From Nectonema munidae (Eukaryota; Nematomorpha; Nectonematoida; Nectonematidae), in the NCBI GenBank assembly GCA_030549495.1, contig JAUIRK010000893.1, positions 310,001-374,000 on the forward strand: a stretch of DNA of 64,000 bases, read 5' to 3'. The notes under the pieces are model-generated. The model saw only the letters and a program-made list of their open reading frames with translations. It was not told the DNA's origin and searched no databases. This document shows, piece after piece, positions 45,229 to 58,809 of this stretch (the stretch's first letter is position 1; every line of letters begins with the position of its first letter). A program made the translations under genes and the position numbers.

Positions 45229-48200
45229 ATAGGTAGGTAGGTAGGAGATAACTAAGCACTTTCCAACTTTGATTGATATGCTTGCATCAATTGATAACTT
45301 GGGGATTTGTAAGGATGGGTATTGATTTTAGGATCTAAAGTAGAAATAAGAAAGCTTGGTGAGGGGAAAGAGTATAAATTAGGTTGCTTGTATATGATCA
45401 TGCAGGGTGTTTAATAAGGGTGGGGTTAAGTGTTGGTGGGTAGAGAGTAATGGTTGTATTATATTAAGGAAAAGAGAGATGTGGTGAATGATTTTGGGGT
45501 ATGATAAGAATTTTAGTAGAGAGGTAGGAAGATATTTAAAATATAAAAGTGTTTTTTCAATGAGTTTGGTTCGTTCTGATGAGAATATTGGGCAATGGAG
45601 GATAATGTGAATTAGAGTTTCGATATGAGGGTAGCCGAATCTGCAAAAAGAGTTTGAGAGCAAATTAAAATTGTAGAAGTAAGTGTAACAAGGGCAATGA
45701 GAGGTGAACCATCTTATAATGTTGCAAGGAAGAATAATGTTTTTATTTAGTGCAAATTGGGATAAGGGGGTAGGTATGTTGTTTGAGTAAAGCCATTCGT
45801 TTGTAGTTGAGATATTTATGGATGTTTCAAAAGTGGATAGAGGGAGGGCGTGGGTTAAGAAATGTTGTGATGTTATGGATGTGGATTTACATAAGAGATC
45901 TACAAAAAAATTTTTCAAAGGAGGAGGAATGGGCGGGCACCAGAAAAGTTTAATTGAGAAATGGTTGCTAAGGTTGATTAATTTCTTGACTAGGTTTAGT
46001 GTTGAAAGGGGAATTTTTCTGTTAAGTTGTAGGTCTTTTATTATGTTTTGTGAGTCTGTGAAAAAGGTTATGTGCTTGAATTTGGATGTAAAGAAGGTAA
46101 GGTTATCAACGATGTGGTTGCATGATGTTAGGAGTGCTAGGGCTTCAGTTTCGTATGCGGAGGTATTGTTGTCTGTCTGCATTTGTTGTGCGAAGAAAGG
46201 AGTGCTTGTATTGTGATTAAAAAAGCGCAAGCAGCGGTTGCTTTGTTGCGTGATTTTGAACCGTCGGTAAAAATTGAGAGTTGGTGGTGCGCATTTGAAT
46301 TGCGTTGGTGTTTTATGGAGTTGAGTGCTAAGAATTTGTGATGGCATATATGAATTGAGTGTGGGGTCGATTTCGATGGGTGAACTAGGGAGTATTGGTG
46401 TAGGTGTTGTGAAACTTGGTAGTGAGTAAGTTGTGGCATATATTGTTCAAGAAGGGAATTGAAAAAGGTGAGCGAAGGCGAGGTGTGAGTTGAGTAAATG
46501 TTCGTGAAGTTATGTGGAGCTGGTGTAGAGTGGAAGGTAGTAAGATATTTCTTAATTATGTTTTTCTTAAGGTTTAGGTGTAAGGATAGTGTATGTATAA
46601 GAAGTTCACGTTTTGATGTAGAAGTAGTGTGAAATGGGTTTGTTATTGTGAGTAAGCAAAGGCGGTGTATTTTGTTGAAATGGGTTGGAGAGTTTTGGAA
46701 TTTGAATGAGCTTCCCCAGGCGAGTGAGCCATATTGTATGACTGGAAGTATGATAGAATTATAGATGTACTTTGAGATTTTTGGATGAAGACCCCACTTA
46801 TATTAGATAGCTTTTCTTAGAGAGAATAGGGTTGGTGAGAGTTTTGTGTATATGTTTTTGAGGTGGAGTGTAAATTTTAGATTAGATTGAAATGTAACGC
46901 CTAGAATTTTTATGTGTGATTCAGGAGTGAGTGATGTTGATGTGTTTAGTTTCAGTGGTAGTGGAGTTATTCTTTTTCGTGTGAAGTGTATAAGTTTTAG
47001 TTTGTTTGAGTTGAAGGAGACTTTGTAGTTGGTGGCCATTGTTTGTATTTGTGTGATTAGATTAGCAGTGCGATTGATATTGTTTAGTTGTAGTGTGTTT
47101 GAGAAGGTGAATAAGATGTCATCAGAGTAGCATTGGGCAAAGTCGGATTTTGAGTTGATAAAATTAAGAATGGGGTTGATGAGGATTAGCCATACGATAT
47201 CTGATAGCCCCCCCTTCCCTTGTGGAGTGGAGAGAGTTAGTTTCTGAATGTATGTATTGTTGTTATGTAGTAAGATGAGAATGCGCTTTTGAAGGTAGTT
47301 GTTTATGAATTTGATTATGTATGTAGGGTATTTTTTGTCGATGAGATTGTTGATGATTGCAGGATGCCATGCTGCGTTGAAAGCATTTTCGATATCAAAA
47401 AATGTGGTTGTTGCGATATTTTGGTTATTTAGTGTTTTTAAATAAACTTTTTATTAAAGTTTAAAAAAAATTTAAATTATTTTAATTAAAGGGTTAGGCG
47501 AGATAGGGCCAATTTGGTGCTTTTATTTGGTAAATATGCGAATTGATTTGGGTATATTAGGTTATTTTTGAGGATGTAGTGGATCATACGTTTTCGTAGA
47601 ATTTTTTCAAGGATTTTGCCTAGGATTTGTAATAGAGAAATTGGTCGCCAGTTTTTGATTCAATTGTGGTTTCGATTTAGTTTGGGGATTAGCACTAGTT
47701 TACATATTTTCCAAATATTTGGGAAATAGCTTAGTTTGAGGCAAGCGTTAAATATGTTGAGGAGATTAGCGTGTAGTATGTGGTAGGCTTTCTTCACGTG
47801 TTTAATAGAGGTGAAGTCAAGGCTGCTAGAAGATTTGGTTTTCAGGAAATCAATGGTTTTGTTTAGCTTTTTGATTGTAATTTCTGGGGGTGAGTTAATG
47901 GAGTTATTTAGTAGGTATGTTTTTGTTTCCATTCTAATAAGTGTATGGGTAATATTGTCGGTTTCATTAGTGTCGGCGGGAAATAGAGTGTTAAGTGAAG
48001 GGTGGTTGATAAATATTGAACATTGATTATTTGAAAGAAGATTAGAGAGTGATGCTGTATGTTTTTTGTGTATAAGTTTGTTGATGATTGACCATGGATT
48101 AGCTGGAGTTTGATTACAAAAATGTTTCCACGCTTGTTTTTTAGCTTTTTTAATTTCTGATTGATATTGAGATTTAAGGAAGAAGTAGTGTTCAATGTTA

Positions 48201-48868
48201 CTGTAAGAGTTGGTTTTTCTTAGATTTTTTAAAGATTTGCGTAATTGTTGTTTGAGATTGTTTAAATTACGGTTCCAAAAAGAAGCGTGCTGTCTTTTAG
48301 GAAGCTGTTTTGTAGGAGTTGCGGCGTGAATGCTCGATGTGATGGACTTGTTAAGTTGAAGAGCAGATGTTTCGAGATTATTTGTTGTATCTGTGGTCAG
48401 GTTGATGTTGTCTAGTTTAGATTTAAGATTGTGAAGAAATTCTGTCCAGAATATTTGTTTGCCATAATTAGGATTTGGAATTTTTGAGAATTTAGTAGTG
48501 AGGTCGATTTGAAAGGTTATGTAAGTGTTGTCGGAGGCGGATGGGATGTCTGAGATACGCCAGTTGTGAACTATACTTCTTGTTTGGTTGGAAACCATGG
48601 TTAAATTGTTGTGTGATTGATATATGTTGTTTAGATGTAGTCGTCTAAAGGTTGGGGATTTATGGTTGTCAGCTATTGTTAGATTGTGAGATGCTAGAAA
48701 TTCGAGTGTGAGTGAGTCTCGTGTATTTGATTTTATATCCCAGAGGTATGATCTAGCATTTAAGTTAGTGGATATAGCTATGTGATGGTTGTTGTCTATG
48801 TTATGTTTGATTTGTGTAAGTGATTGAGAGAAGTTGTTAGGTATGGGGTGGTTTAAGGATGGTTGTTA
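45229..48868 (-). mobile_element. 5'-truncated LINE with endonuclease end, RT and RNase H
   Basis: Read on the minus strand. Endonuclease C-terminus (48868-48500): TRDSLTLEFLASHNLTIADN and SASDNTYITF. Reverse transcriptase (48500-46700): KNWRPISLLQILGKILEKIL, FFDIENAFNAAWH, and the catalytic YSDD (a YADD variant) near 47120. RNase H (46350-45800): IFTDGSKSRNKATAA, FFTDSQNI, FFVDLLCKSTS. Then a CRFGYPHIETLIHIILHCP zinc-binding tail. The 3' end runs to a (TACC)n tail at 45229-45244. The layout fits the I/R1/Jockey supergroup. Frames shift several times, and an AT-rich insert (47443-47495) splits the RT. 5' truncation is typical of LINE insertion. Confidence 0.88.
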
Positions 48869-49990
48869 AAAATAATAATAATATAGTTCTGTAGAAAATT
48901 GATATTTTCATTGTTTAAAAAATGTTTTTGTATCTTTTGATTTTATTTTATAAATGTCATCTCAAATTGTTCCTATTTACTTATGAAAATTATTTTAAAT
49001 TTAAACTAAGGTCATTAATTTATATGGTATTGGTATTAATTTTTTAGCTATATTTGGAATAAAAGTTATTAAGTTATTTTGACATTATAGCATTTTTTTA
49101 TTATTTGTTAAATCTTTTTTAAAGTAATAATATCCATGTGTGTCGATAGGGAAGGGGTGGGGCTTTACGCAATTACAAGCCACAGAAAATGAAATATATA
49201 ATTTAGATAATTTTTTTTTGACGAAACTCGGAAATTTTCAACTCGAGAGAGCTATTTCACTTTCAACAAAATTTGGTTTAACAGAAATAAGTACCTTGTA
49301 CAAACCTCAAGTTTTGGGCTTCGAGTTCCTGTTGATTCAAAATACTTGAATTCTATGGCAAAGATTAACTTAGATGGAGGAAAACTTTTTGAAGCCGACT
49401 CATACAATTTTATTTTTGCTTTGTACTAAGATAAGCCATTTTTATTGTGTTAATCTTCGATTTCTTTTACTTCTTCATCAATCAAATCTGAATCGGAATA
49501 AAGACGACAAATAAACTTTCTGGGGTTTTAAACATTTCTATTCTATAAAGAAAAAAGAAATTGATGCTTTGTTTTAATACACTTTCGATCGTGTAAATAA
49601 GAATCTAAACTAACTATATATTTTACGCTTTTTTTCATAACGTGTAAATAATGATTTATAAAGACCACCAACCACTGCTTTTGCTACATCATACGCGTTA
49701 GCATTCAAATCTTTTATACATGCAAGCACTTTCTCTGTTTTTCGAATCATGAAACTTTCGTGATCTTATTTTAGAGAAAAACTGATATTTGGTGAAACTC
49801 GAGAAAATATTTATCTGACACTTTTTTTCATAAATATAAAGAAAAAATGAGATTGCTGGCGAAAAAACACTATGTAACTTTTTTATAATTTGCAAATCGT
49901 GTAAATTTAATTTCTGCGAAAATTTCTTTATTTTTAATTTTTTGACCTATTACATTGACTGCTCTATTCGTGTATTTCACTTCATTGTAG

Positions 49991-50096
49991 ATATAAACAA
50001 AGACAATGAAGAGACAGAATCATTAGAAACAAATCATTTGACCATAAGCGAAACAGGATCTATTGATCCATATCAAAATCTAGAACTTTTGTATTA
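49991..50096 (+). CDS. Possible terminal exon, unidentified
   Basis: After TTCACTTCATTGTAG the frame reads INKDNEETESLETNHLT, then ISETGSIDPYQNLELLY and a stop. It resembles an acidic cytoplasmic tail with tyrosine motifs. An unlinked open frame at about 49210-49425 (RVPVDSKYLNSMAKINLDGG) could belong with it. No other exons found. Confidence 0.22.
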
Positions 50097-50752
50097 ATGT
50101 AATTACTCAGTAATTAAACTTAATGAATTCTTCAAAGTTAACTTATTTTCAAAGAAAATATTTTAAATTTGGCCAAAAATATTTTTATGTCCAAAATATT
50201 CAACTTATATATCTAAACGACCAAAGTGGGACAATTGACCCATCATCATTTTATAAATTTAATTATAATTTTATAATTAATTATAATTTATAAAATATAT
50301 TGATGGTAGCTGTGATGAAAGTAGTTTGAGTGCAAATTAGTTAATAAATTCAGAATTAGAGATTAAAAGTTCTACAAGTACTTAAAGTGATTATGGTGTA
50401 GACACTATGGGATTCAAATTTTTTGTCATCCGGTTCTGTTACAAAAAAGTCAAATTTGTCTGCAAATAAACTGATCAATTTTGATAATTTCCCAATCAAC
50501 AAAATTCCGTGAGACGGTTCTAACGAACCGGCTGAATCCCACTACTGGGTGTTTAGAATAACAGTGGTAAGAATGTTTTATTGAATTTTGAAAAAAAAAG
50601 AATTTATTTCGAAAGAAAAAACATAATGGAAGAAGAAAGCTTTCCTTAAAAAACCCAAGGAAGATCACAAAGAAGGGAAATATTTGAAGAATTAATTGAA
50701 AAGGGGAAATCTTTGAATTTATTTGGGTCAGCATAATAGTCAGCGCGCTTTT

Positions 50753-50790
50753 TTAACCCTATCAGTGACGGGGGGCTATTTTAGCCCCCC
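50753..50790 (+). mobile_element. TTAA element end with GC palindrome
   Basis: TTAA|CCCTATCAGTGAC then GGGGGGCTA-TTT-TAGCCCCCC. The layout is as in the 130-bp MITEs but the palindrome is unrelated in sequence. Its C-run extends to about 50798 and may be miscounted. No right end recognised. Confidence 0.45.
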
Positions 50791-51164
50791 CCCCCCCCTC
50801 AACTAAAATTTCTCTTGTACCAAATTGGCTACATCTTTTGCTACCATACTTCGTGACATTTCTTAAAATTGATAGCTGCATCTTTTGATTCCATTTTCAT
50901 TGCAATTGAAGGACATTTTCATGTATAAATCTGTCAATCAAAATCAAAAGTTAAACTTTTTTAGCAAAATTCTGACAGTATCTCTAGTTAAGCTTATAAC
51001 TTCGGTTCTATATTACATACTTGTTTGAAAATTTATAAATATATAGAGTTTTGAAGAGATAACACTTTATAGTTAAAATTTTTTAAAATTATGGTTACTT
51101 TTTGTTAAATGTCAATCAAAATTTTGATTGAGGAGTAATATATCTAATAAAATATACCTTCACA

Positions 51165-51745
51165 TTTTACATGAAATATATATTTTTATATCAAATCGTG
51201 CATGCTGATTTCATTTTTGGACTTATTTTTGTAATTTAGAAATGGAAAATACCTATAAGTATGTAACAAACTTGCAGTTTACTTCTAAAATCTGTCTCTG
51301 AAAAAATTCATTAAAATTTTACATGGAATATACATATTATTATAGCAAATCAATAATCGCAATTTAATTTATAAATTCTTTTTGCATTTTGAATTTGAAA
51401 ATGCTGATAAATGTGAAACAATTTGCGGTTTATTTTAAAAATCTATCTCAAAGAACATTAATTAAAATTTTACATGAAATATACAGTCTTTTATAACAAT
51501 TATGGATTGTTTTTGCATTTAGAATTTGAAAATACTTATAATTGTGAAACAAAGTTGCGGTTTATTTCTAAAATCTGTCTTTAAGAACACTCAATCAAAT
51601 TTTACATGAAATATACACATTTTCATATCAAATCATCAATGCCAATTTCATTTATAGATTGTTTTTGCATTTGGATTTCAAAATACTTATAAGTGTGAAA
51701 CAAAGTTGCGGTTTATTTCTAAAATCTGTTTTCGAGAACACTCAT
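51165..51745. repeat. Degenerate tandem repeat, four units of 120-160 bp
   Basis: Units start with TTTTACATGRAATATA at 51165, 51317, 51478 and 51600 and share AAATACTTATAAKTGTGAAAC, TTGCGGTTTATTTC and AAATCTGTCT. Units three and four are the most alike. No coding capacity. Confidence 0.8.
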
Positions 51746-52319
51746 TTACTCAATTGTTTTTTTAAATTTATTTGTATGACAACATGTTTAGTTCTAGTTC
51801 AGATAAAAGGACTTTGATGAATTTTAAATTTAATAAACTATTACTTTGTTTGTATATATTTATGTATGATTATGGGAAGTATGATTGTCGATTGAATATA
51901 TTGAATATTGACAATGTGGTAAAAAATCTTTATTTCTTATATTTGTCTATATGGCGCACGGGTAAATTGATCAAAAATTCTCAGTAAAAGAGTGCGGCTT
52001 ATAGACGATGAAATATATTTTGATGAAATTAGGCCAAGAAGTTTGATAATTGAATATTATATATATAGTTTTATTATCTCCCGTATTTTTACCAGCCCAC
52101 CTATTTTGATCATTATTCATGGTAAAAAATATTAATTAATACCTAAATTTAATGTCTAAAAGTAACTATTATAATATTCTATTTGAATTTAAATAATTAA
52201 ATTTAAACTTTTCATAAAAATAATACATTTGAAATTAATATAATGTAAAAGCTAGAAGAAAACGTTTGCAATACGGAAAACAAAATGTGTGTTTAATATA
52301 TAGTGTAAAATTTTCACAA

Positions 52320-53040
52320 GATGTCGATTCGAATGCAACATACAGGCAATTTAAATACAATAATAATAATTAGATTACAGTATCAAGCTTGTAAATTCTG
52401 TCAAATGCAATCCTGCAAATATTCCAGGAACATTATAAAACAATCATAAGTATCCAAATCGTGTTCAATACAATATACATTAGAAAACAATTGTAAGCAT
52501 GCAAATCATGTTCAATACAAACACTAAATATCACATTCACCCCCACTCAAGAAATAATAACAATAAGTAATCCCAGTACTTTAAGAAGAGCGTCCTTCAA
52601 AAGTAACCATACACCCATTGGGAGCGTCATTACTAGCGGTGCAAAGAAGTTAGCAGATTTTATAAAGGACTTGGATAAAACATCTTGCTAAGCGTTAGGG
52701 CTCTCTTTTTTATATCTAATACGACAGAATTTGAAATAATGTCATTACAGCGGTAGCACTGTTGCATCTAGGATGATATCAATGTAGTATGCCCTACACA
52801 TTTCCATGTTTAAGCAAAAATTGTTATAACTCTTGCGATGTAAATGAAGTGTATAAAATTAAGTTTAGTATACAGTGTATTGTATAGAAGAGATGTGAAT
52901 TCGAATGCAAAATACATATAATATAAATGAAATAAATCATATTATATATAGAACATATAATCATTCATAATTAGAATACAGTAGCAAGTTCGGAAATTCG
53001 GTCTGATAAAATCATGTAATATAAATGTGTTCAATACAAA
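52320..53040. repeat. Direct duplication, copies about 570 bp apart
   Basis: Block 52322-52420 (GATTCGAATGCAACATACA, ATTACAGTATCAAGCTTG) recurs diverged at 52893-53015 (AATTCGAATGCAAAATACA, AATACAGTAGCAAGTTCG). Each is followed by GTTCAATACAAACA. Confidence 0.55.
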
Positions 53041-55056
53041 CATGCAAATAATATCTACCTATTTTTCTTACCATTTGAAAATAAGGTATGTCTAAGAATA
53101 TTTCATGTTTTAAATTAAAAAATATTATTATTGATGCCCTAAAATTTATTTGTTTATATTTGGAAAATATAATTTTAAATTTTAGAAAAGGAAATTTTTA
53201 CATAAAATAATGATATTTTTATATCAATTTTGAAAGTCTTTTCATAAACTTAACTCATTTTTAAGTTGAAAAGAAGTTTTCAAGTTTATATTCTTTTATA
53301 TAATGAACTCTGCCGGATAACGAGCTGTTGTCAGTAAACCAGCATACATGGCTGATGTATGAGTGGCGCATCAAATAAGTTCAATCCCAACAATAAATTC
53401 TTTCAGATAAAAGTGCCCGAATATTCAAAAAATGGCGAATTATTTTCTTTTTTTAAATTTTCCTCTAGAAATTTTCTTTTTTGAATTTTATTCTGAAATT
53501 TTTGAAAGTTTTTTTCAAAAAATATCATTTACAAAAGTTGCCGGATTTTTGTTGGAGCCGATGATAACATTCAATGTTTTGAATGTACTGGAGTTTTTCA
53601 TTTTGGATGCCAGAAATTGAATACTGAACAGGATTTTTTTATTTATTAAATAATATAATTTTTTTTGCTTGAGTTGTAATGAAAATAAAACCAAGTTTTG
53701 CTTCTTAAAAAGTTTAAAACGCACTGCGAATTATAAAAATTCGCATTTAAATTTGGATTCTAAGTTTATATTTAAAAGAATAGAAAAAACAGACGCAGAC
53801 AAAACTGTTCCTTTTTTTTGTTAAAGATCTTTTTCCATATAAAAAAATCAACAATATAATTTCAATTTTGTATGTTGTATAAATAGTTTGTAATATATTA
53901 TTTCATTGAAAATAATGAAAATCAATTGTGAATGGAAATGAATAATTAGCTTTAAAAATTTTTTTATCTAAAGGTAATCAGACTTTAATTACTTCAGGAG
54001 ATTCCTAACGGGAGATCTGAACAATTGCTTTTCTAGGCCTTCTCACTTTAAAAACAATAACTAACTTGAAAAAACAAAAACTTAATAATAAAACCAATAC
54101 GATACAAAAATTAGAAATAAAGACTTAAAAAAATTAGAAGACTAGGCACAAATAAATTAAAAAAACAATTGAGTAGATTTCCATTTAAATTTTATCTCAC
54201 TTTAATTAGACGAAATGCACAGCAAAGAAAATAATGGGAAAAAAATTTAAAATTGTTGTTCAAATTTGAACTTACGTCTATATACACATCATTGTTTAAT
54301 TTCAATTATCATTTTATACTACATAGATTCAAAGTGTTGAAATAAAAATCCGGAATATTTAGAGTCCGGTTTAGACAGAGTTTACTGTATTAACTCTTTG
54401 AAAATCAGTGTGACACTAGTGCCCCAATTAAAGGAAATCATATACAATAAAATTTCTTTGAAAAAAAGCAGATGGTTATATTCCAAATTCTGATCCTTAG
54501 ATATCAGAGATTCAGAAGATTAACAAAAGTTGGAAATGATAATTCATATCTCTTAATCCTAACTTTCAAGTAAAGTGGAGAAAAAAATAGAGTACTGTTA
54601 TAAAGTATTAAGAAATATATAAAGTGAATTTGATGCATGTGGTTTATCAGTCAATCTTATACTTGAAAAAGACCGCAAATAACCAAAATTTAGTATTTAA
54701 ATAATTAAACCTTTAAAAAAGCCTCTAGAAATTTTTTAAAATAATTTTATTTTTATAACCATTACTTTACATCCATTAATATGGTTTATTAAAAATTATG
54801 ATTTTTTTTTTAAATTTTCAGACTTTAGTGAAACCAGATTTATCTTTTTATCCATTTGTGAAAAACTAGATTTATTATAAAAAACATATTGTTACAGTTT
54901 TTTTGTAAAGTAATATTTTTCGCATCTTTTTTTTTTAATTATTTTAGAAAAATATAAGTCTCATGTTTTTATCGGATGAGGGTAAAATTGTTTATGTATC
55001 ATATATGATACACTGGTTAGGAAAGGGCAAATTGTTTTTATGGTATTTCTGCTGAC
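53041..55056. other. No gene seen
   Basis: Very AT-rich. A TTAA followed 13 nt later by AGTGT-G-ACACT (54390-54417) has the MITE-end layout but is short. Confidence 0.45.
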
Positions 55057-55060
55057 TTAA

Positions 55061-55188
55061 CACATTTACAGCCAATGTTCATATTTTGGAACATAAGTAA
55101 TTTCATCTTCGTCTGCTTTTTTCAATGACTGAATATAAATCACCTGCTTTTTTTTAGATATCGTCTGCTTTATTTGGCCTTAAATGGG
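55061..55188. mobile_element. TTAA MITE copy 3, 128 bp
   Basis: TTAA at 55057-55060 and 55189-55192; same body as copies 1 and 2, with a few substitutions (CACATTTACAGCC at the left end) and a deletion of two or three bases. Confidence 0.87.
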
Positions 55189-55637
55189 TTAATTGTGCCC
55201 ATTTTTTAAAGTCTTTTTTAAGAGTTGTAACTTTGTTTAACTAACTTATGTTATTTTTTGTGATACTTGTGATTCCTATTAGAATAATCCATTATTCAAA
55301 TTTTCTTGATATTCTGATTTCAACATTTGGTTAGCGATCTATTTTGTTATTATATTCTTAAATTATTTTGCTTCTATCTTTCCTAATTGCTATATTTTTA
55401 AATAAATTCTTTTATTCTATGTGGTGCTAGATTTTAAAGCCAACTAATCATGACAAATATGGGCTTGACTTTAACTTCTTTAACTATATTCCCCACTTCT
55501 ATGGAGGGTCAATGTTTTTGATTTATATTCCGGACATGCTTATATTTGAATGATATGGCTAAAAATCGAGATCTCATAAAAATATAACTGCTACTTTGCA
55601 AATTAAATTAAATTCAGAATTTAAGACTTATTAAAAA

Positions 55638-55889
55638 CAGTGCCCGCCCTAAGCAAAAATTTCATTGGGCCACTTATTTTTGAACTATCAGATTAATCTG
55701 TTTCAAGGCGAAAAGAAAACGATGTATTTGTCAAGCCATATCTATACAGATTACATTTTCATGAAAAAAATTATCATGAATGCTAGATATTTGACATATT
55801 TTTTTAGGGTAATGAAAAAAAATTTAGGGGAGCTTGAAAATTAGCTGGGGGGCTTGTGCCCCAAAATTTAATAGGTAGCGCGAGCTCTG
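55638..55889. mobile_element. hAT-type MITE, 252 bp, perfect 8-bp target duplication
   Basis: Ends CAGTGCCCGCCCTAAGC and (reversed) CAGAGCTCGCGCTACCT, flanked by ATTAAAAA at 55630-55637 and again at 55890-55897. A loose copy of the right end lies at 58624-58647 (CAGAGCCCGCGCCACCTATT). Confidence 0.8.
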
Positions 55890-56615
55890 ATTAAAAAAAA
55901 TTAAAATTTCTTATATATAATTTGTTTATGTAATATAATTAATATATCAATTGGTATATATTCTGTTTTTAAAGTATGATATATAAAAGATCTAATATGT
56001 TATTTTATATTGTTATGTTTTTTACAAAAAATTTTAATTACTATTTCGTAAAATGGTTCTCACTTTTCCCTCTAATTTTTAAGTTTAATATTCTATTAAA
56101 ATCAAATGATGGTTAGAGAGCTTCTTTGCCTTTTTAACGTGTAATTCTTTCCACAGCTACGGTAAAATCAGTATAGTTGGGATGAATTGAAAACAATACA
56201 AGCTAGAGAATGAATGAATAGAGATGCATCCCAAAATGAAATTACGTGTAGTATAGGGCAGTTTGGCGAATCGGCAACTACTGGGCGAAAATAGAATTCA
56301 AGTGGGCAATTTTTACAGGAAATATTTCGACATTGTAATATTCAAGCATTTTTTTCAAAAAATAACTTTTTGTATCAGAATTTAATGTAGTCAGAATTTC
56401 AATCATAGTTAAAATGTTCTAATCATAAATTTCAGCTGGAACATCACACATTTTTTATAATTAAGGATTTTTTAAACTCAAAAAAGAATTTGTGATAAAT
56501 TCATTTTCCTGCAATATGTAATCTGTAAGCTTACAATTCTCTTGATTATTTTTAAAGTTCTTACAATCTCACTGGACGACTTTTACAAAAATGTTGAGAA
56601 ACCGTGATAGTGGTA

Positions 56616-56866
56616 GTATAGGCTGGCTTTTATACAGAGAAAATTTTGTTTGAAAGATAGGAGATCAGTAGTGGGTTATAAGGAGGGGAAATTGAAATCG
56701 CATGCGTAGTATATTGATCTATAGGCTGTCTTATATACACAAAATTTTGTATGAAAGATAGGAGGATTTCAGTAGTGAGTATCAGGAGATGAATGCAAAA
56801 ATCAAATCGTATGTGTAGTATATTGAAATGTTGTATATGCTGACTTATAGACAGAAAGTCCAAACC
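56616..56866. repeat. Tandem repeat, two and a bit units of about 110 bp
   Basis: Units share TATAGGCTGKCTT, AAAATTTTGTWTGAAAGATAGG and AGTAGTGRGT, then GTAGTATATTGA. A third, partial unit starts at about 56838 (ATGCTGACTTATAGACAG). Confidence 0.75.
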
Positions 56867-58367
56867 AATTTTTTTCTTTAAAATAAAGTTCTTCGAAAAT
56901 TTAAAAAACTAACGGATGAACTGCATGCTTTGCATGCATCCTAGATGCGCCACTGATAAATAGATTTTTTTTGTTTTAAAATGATCATTTAATTTTATTT
57001 TTTATCCTCAGTATTTCTTTAATGAAGTAATCATAATGTTTATTTTCATACTAAGACAAATAAAGGCGGTAAGAAATACTAAAATTCAGTATAGACTTTA
57101 ACCAACCTTTCATGCATATGTGATTCATCATGCGGCCTGCTCACATTTTGAAATAATAAAATGCGGGCGCTAGTTGACAAAGTTGCTGACTTTTTAGTGA
57201 ATGTTGATTGATATCCTAATTTGACAAATTTATATCTAAGCTTTAATAATTATTTTCGGTAAAAAAGGAGTGTTTACTGTTATCTTATTTTCCTAATAAC
57301 ACCATAGAGACGAAAAAATCGTTTTTTATCAAAACGCTTAAAAGCGCAATTTTACACAGAATGAGTAACAAACAGCTTTAAATATATTGAAAAAAAGACA
57401 AACTATTTTTTGAAAATATGATTGAGATATAAAAGAAAATGTTTTAAAGCTATATAAGTTGAATATTTGAAAATCTTAAGCAATTTTGAAATTAAAAAGT
57501 TAAAGGACAAATCCAAGTGTTGTATAAAAATATTTAAAAACTCAAATTTTAAATTTATTAAAAAATATTTAATTGACCTTTTAACTAATTTTTTAACAAA
57601 TTTATAAACTATTTGATTTAACTAAGTATTGAACAAACCTTTTAACAAACTAGCTAACTAACAGCAATCACAAACTAATTGATTTAAAAAGTTATTTTAA
57701 GCTATTTGACTTATTAAAAACTATAACTTACAAATTAATTCATAATACAAACATACAAATATTTTCAACAAACAATTTGTATATTGATATACGAACAAGT
57801 TAATTATATTATGATAAATATTCTTCAGTTTTGCCTAAAGTTTCTGAACGTTTTTTTTTTAAGAAAAAACAATTTTCATCTGCACTTTATGAGATCTTAA
57901 ATGATCTCGATTAAAAATGAGGAGTAAATCATCGAATATGAAATAAATGACCTTAAGCATATGCCTAATGTGTTTTTATAAGAAAGATGCGCTTAAATTA
58001 AAAAAAATTATTGTTGCATTCGCTTATATTGAAGCTTTGTATGAAATTACTTGCAGTTGCCAGTCAACTTCTCGCTAACGTCTTCTTAATTCATCGTACA
58101 TTGGAAACAGCGAGTAGCATCATTTTGCAAACACAAGGAATTGATATTGTGTGTCTGTGTGTGTGAAGTACCCGATACCAACATTCTCAAATTATTACAA
58201 CAACGTATTAGTTTGTGATTGCAAAAAAGGCATTGTGAAAGCCAGATTATTGATTGTTGTTTCTACTGCAACTTATCTTAGTTATGGACGAATTATATGC
58301 CATTTATCACGATATTTTTGACTTGCATTTGTTCCGAATTTCTTTCGTATAGTTAATCACCCTATAG

Positions 58368-58469
58368 CTTGCACCAGACACCTGATGTGAAGCTTTTCCC
58401 TCATCCCCCTTCCAATAAATGTGAATTCTCGCAGTTCGATATCAATTACTTAAAGGACTTGTTTCGCTT
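58368..58469 (+). CDS. Possible exon, unidentified
   Basis: An AG acceptor (CCCTATAG) and a strong donor (CTT|GTAAGT) bound an open frame reading LHQTPDVKLFPHPPSNK, then CEFSQFDINYLKDLFRL. Protein-like composition, no domain recognised, no partner exon found. Confidence 0.25.
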
Positions 58470-58809
58470 GTAAGTAAATTTTCCACGTACTTTTTTTTTG
58501 TTTTAAAGCGGAGTCTTTGAAAGGATATTTAAAATGAGATTTTATTTATTAATTGTCCGTTTATTTGATATAATGATCAATCAGAATTTTAGCTATAGTT
58601 GATCAGATGCAGTAATGTAGCCAGAGCCCGCGCCACCTATTAAACATATTTCATGATGAAAAATTAAATAAAAACATATCAGTGAACTTTGAGATAAAAT
58701 AAACGACCGTGTCATTATTACCAATTCAGATGGCGTTAATTTTATATTTATTTTTTTATGGGTTTTAACTTAAATTTTTTTAGTTTTTTTCTGAATATTT
58801 TTGAAATTA

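Noticed and set aside
45818-46216. Plus-strand frame of 132 aa
   Set aside because: Antisense of the LINE RNase H region.
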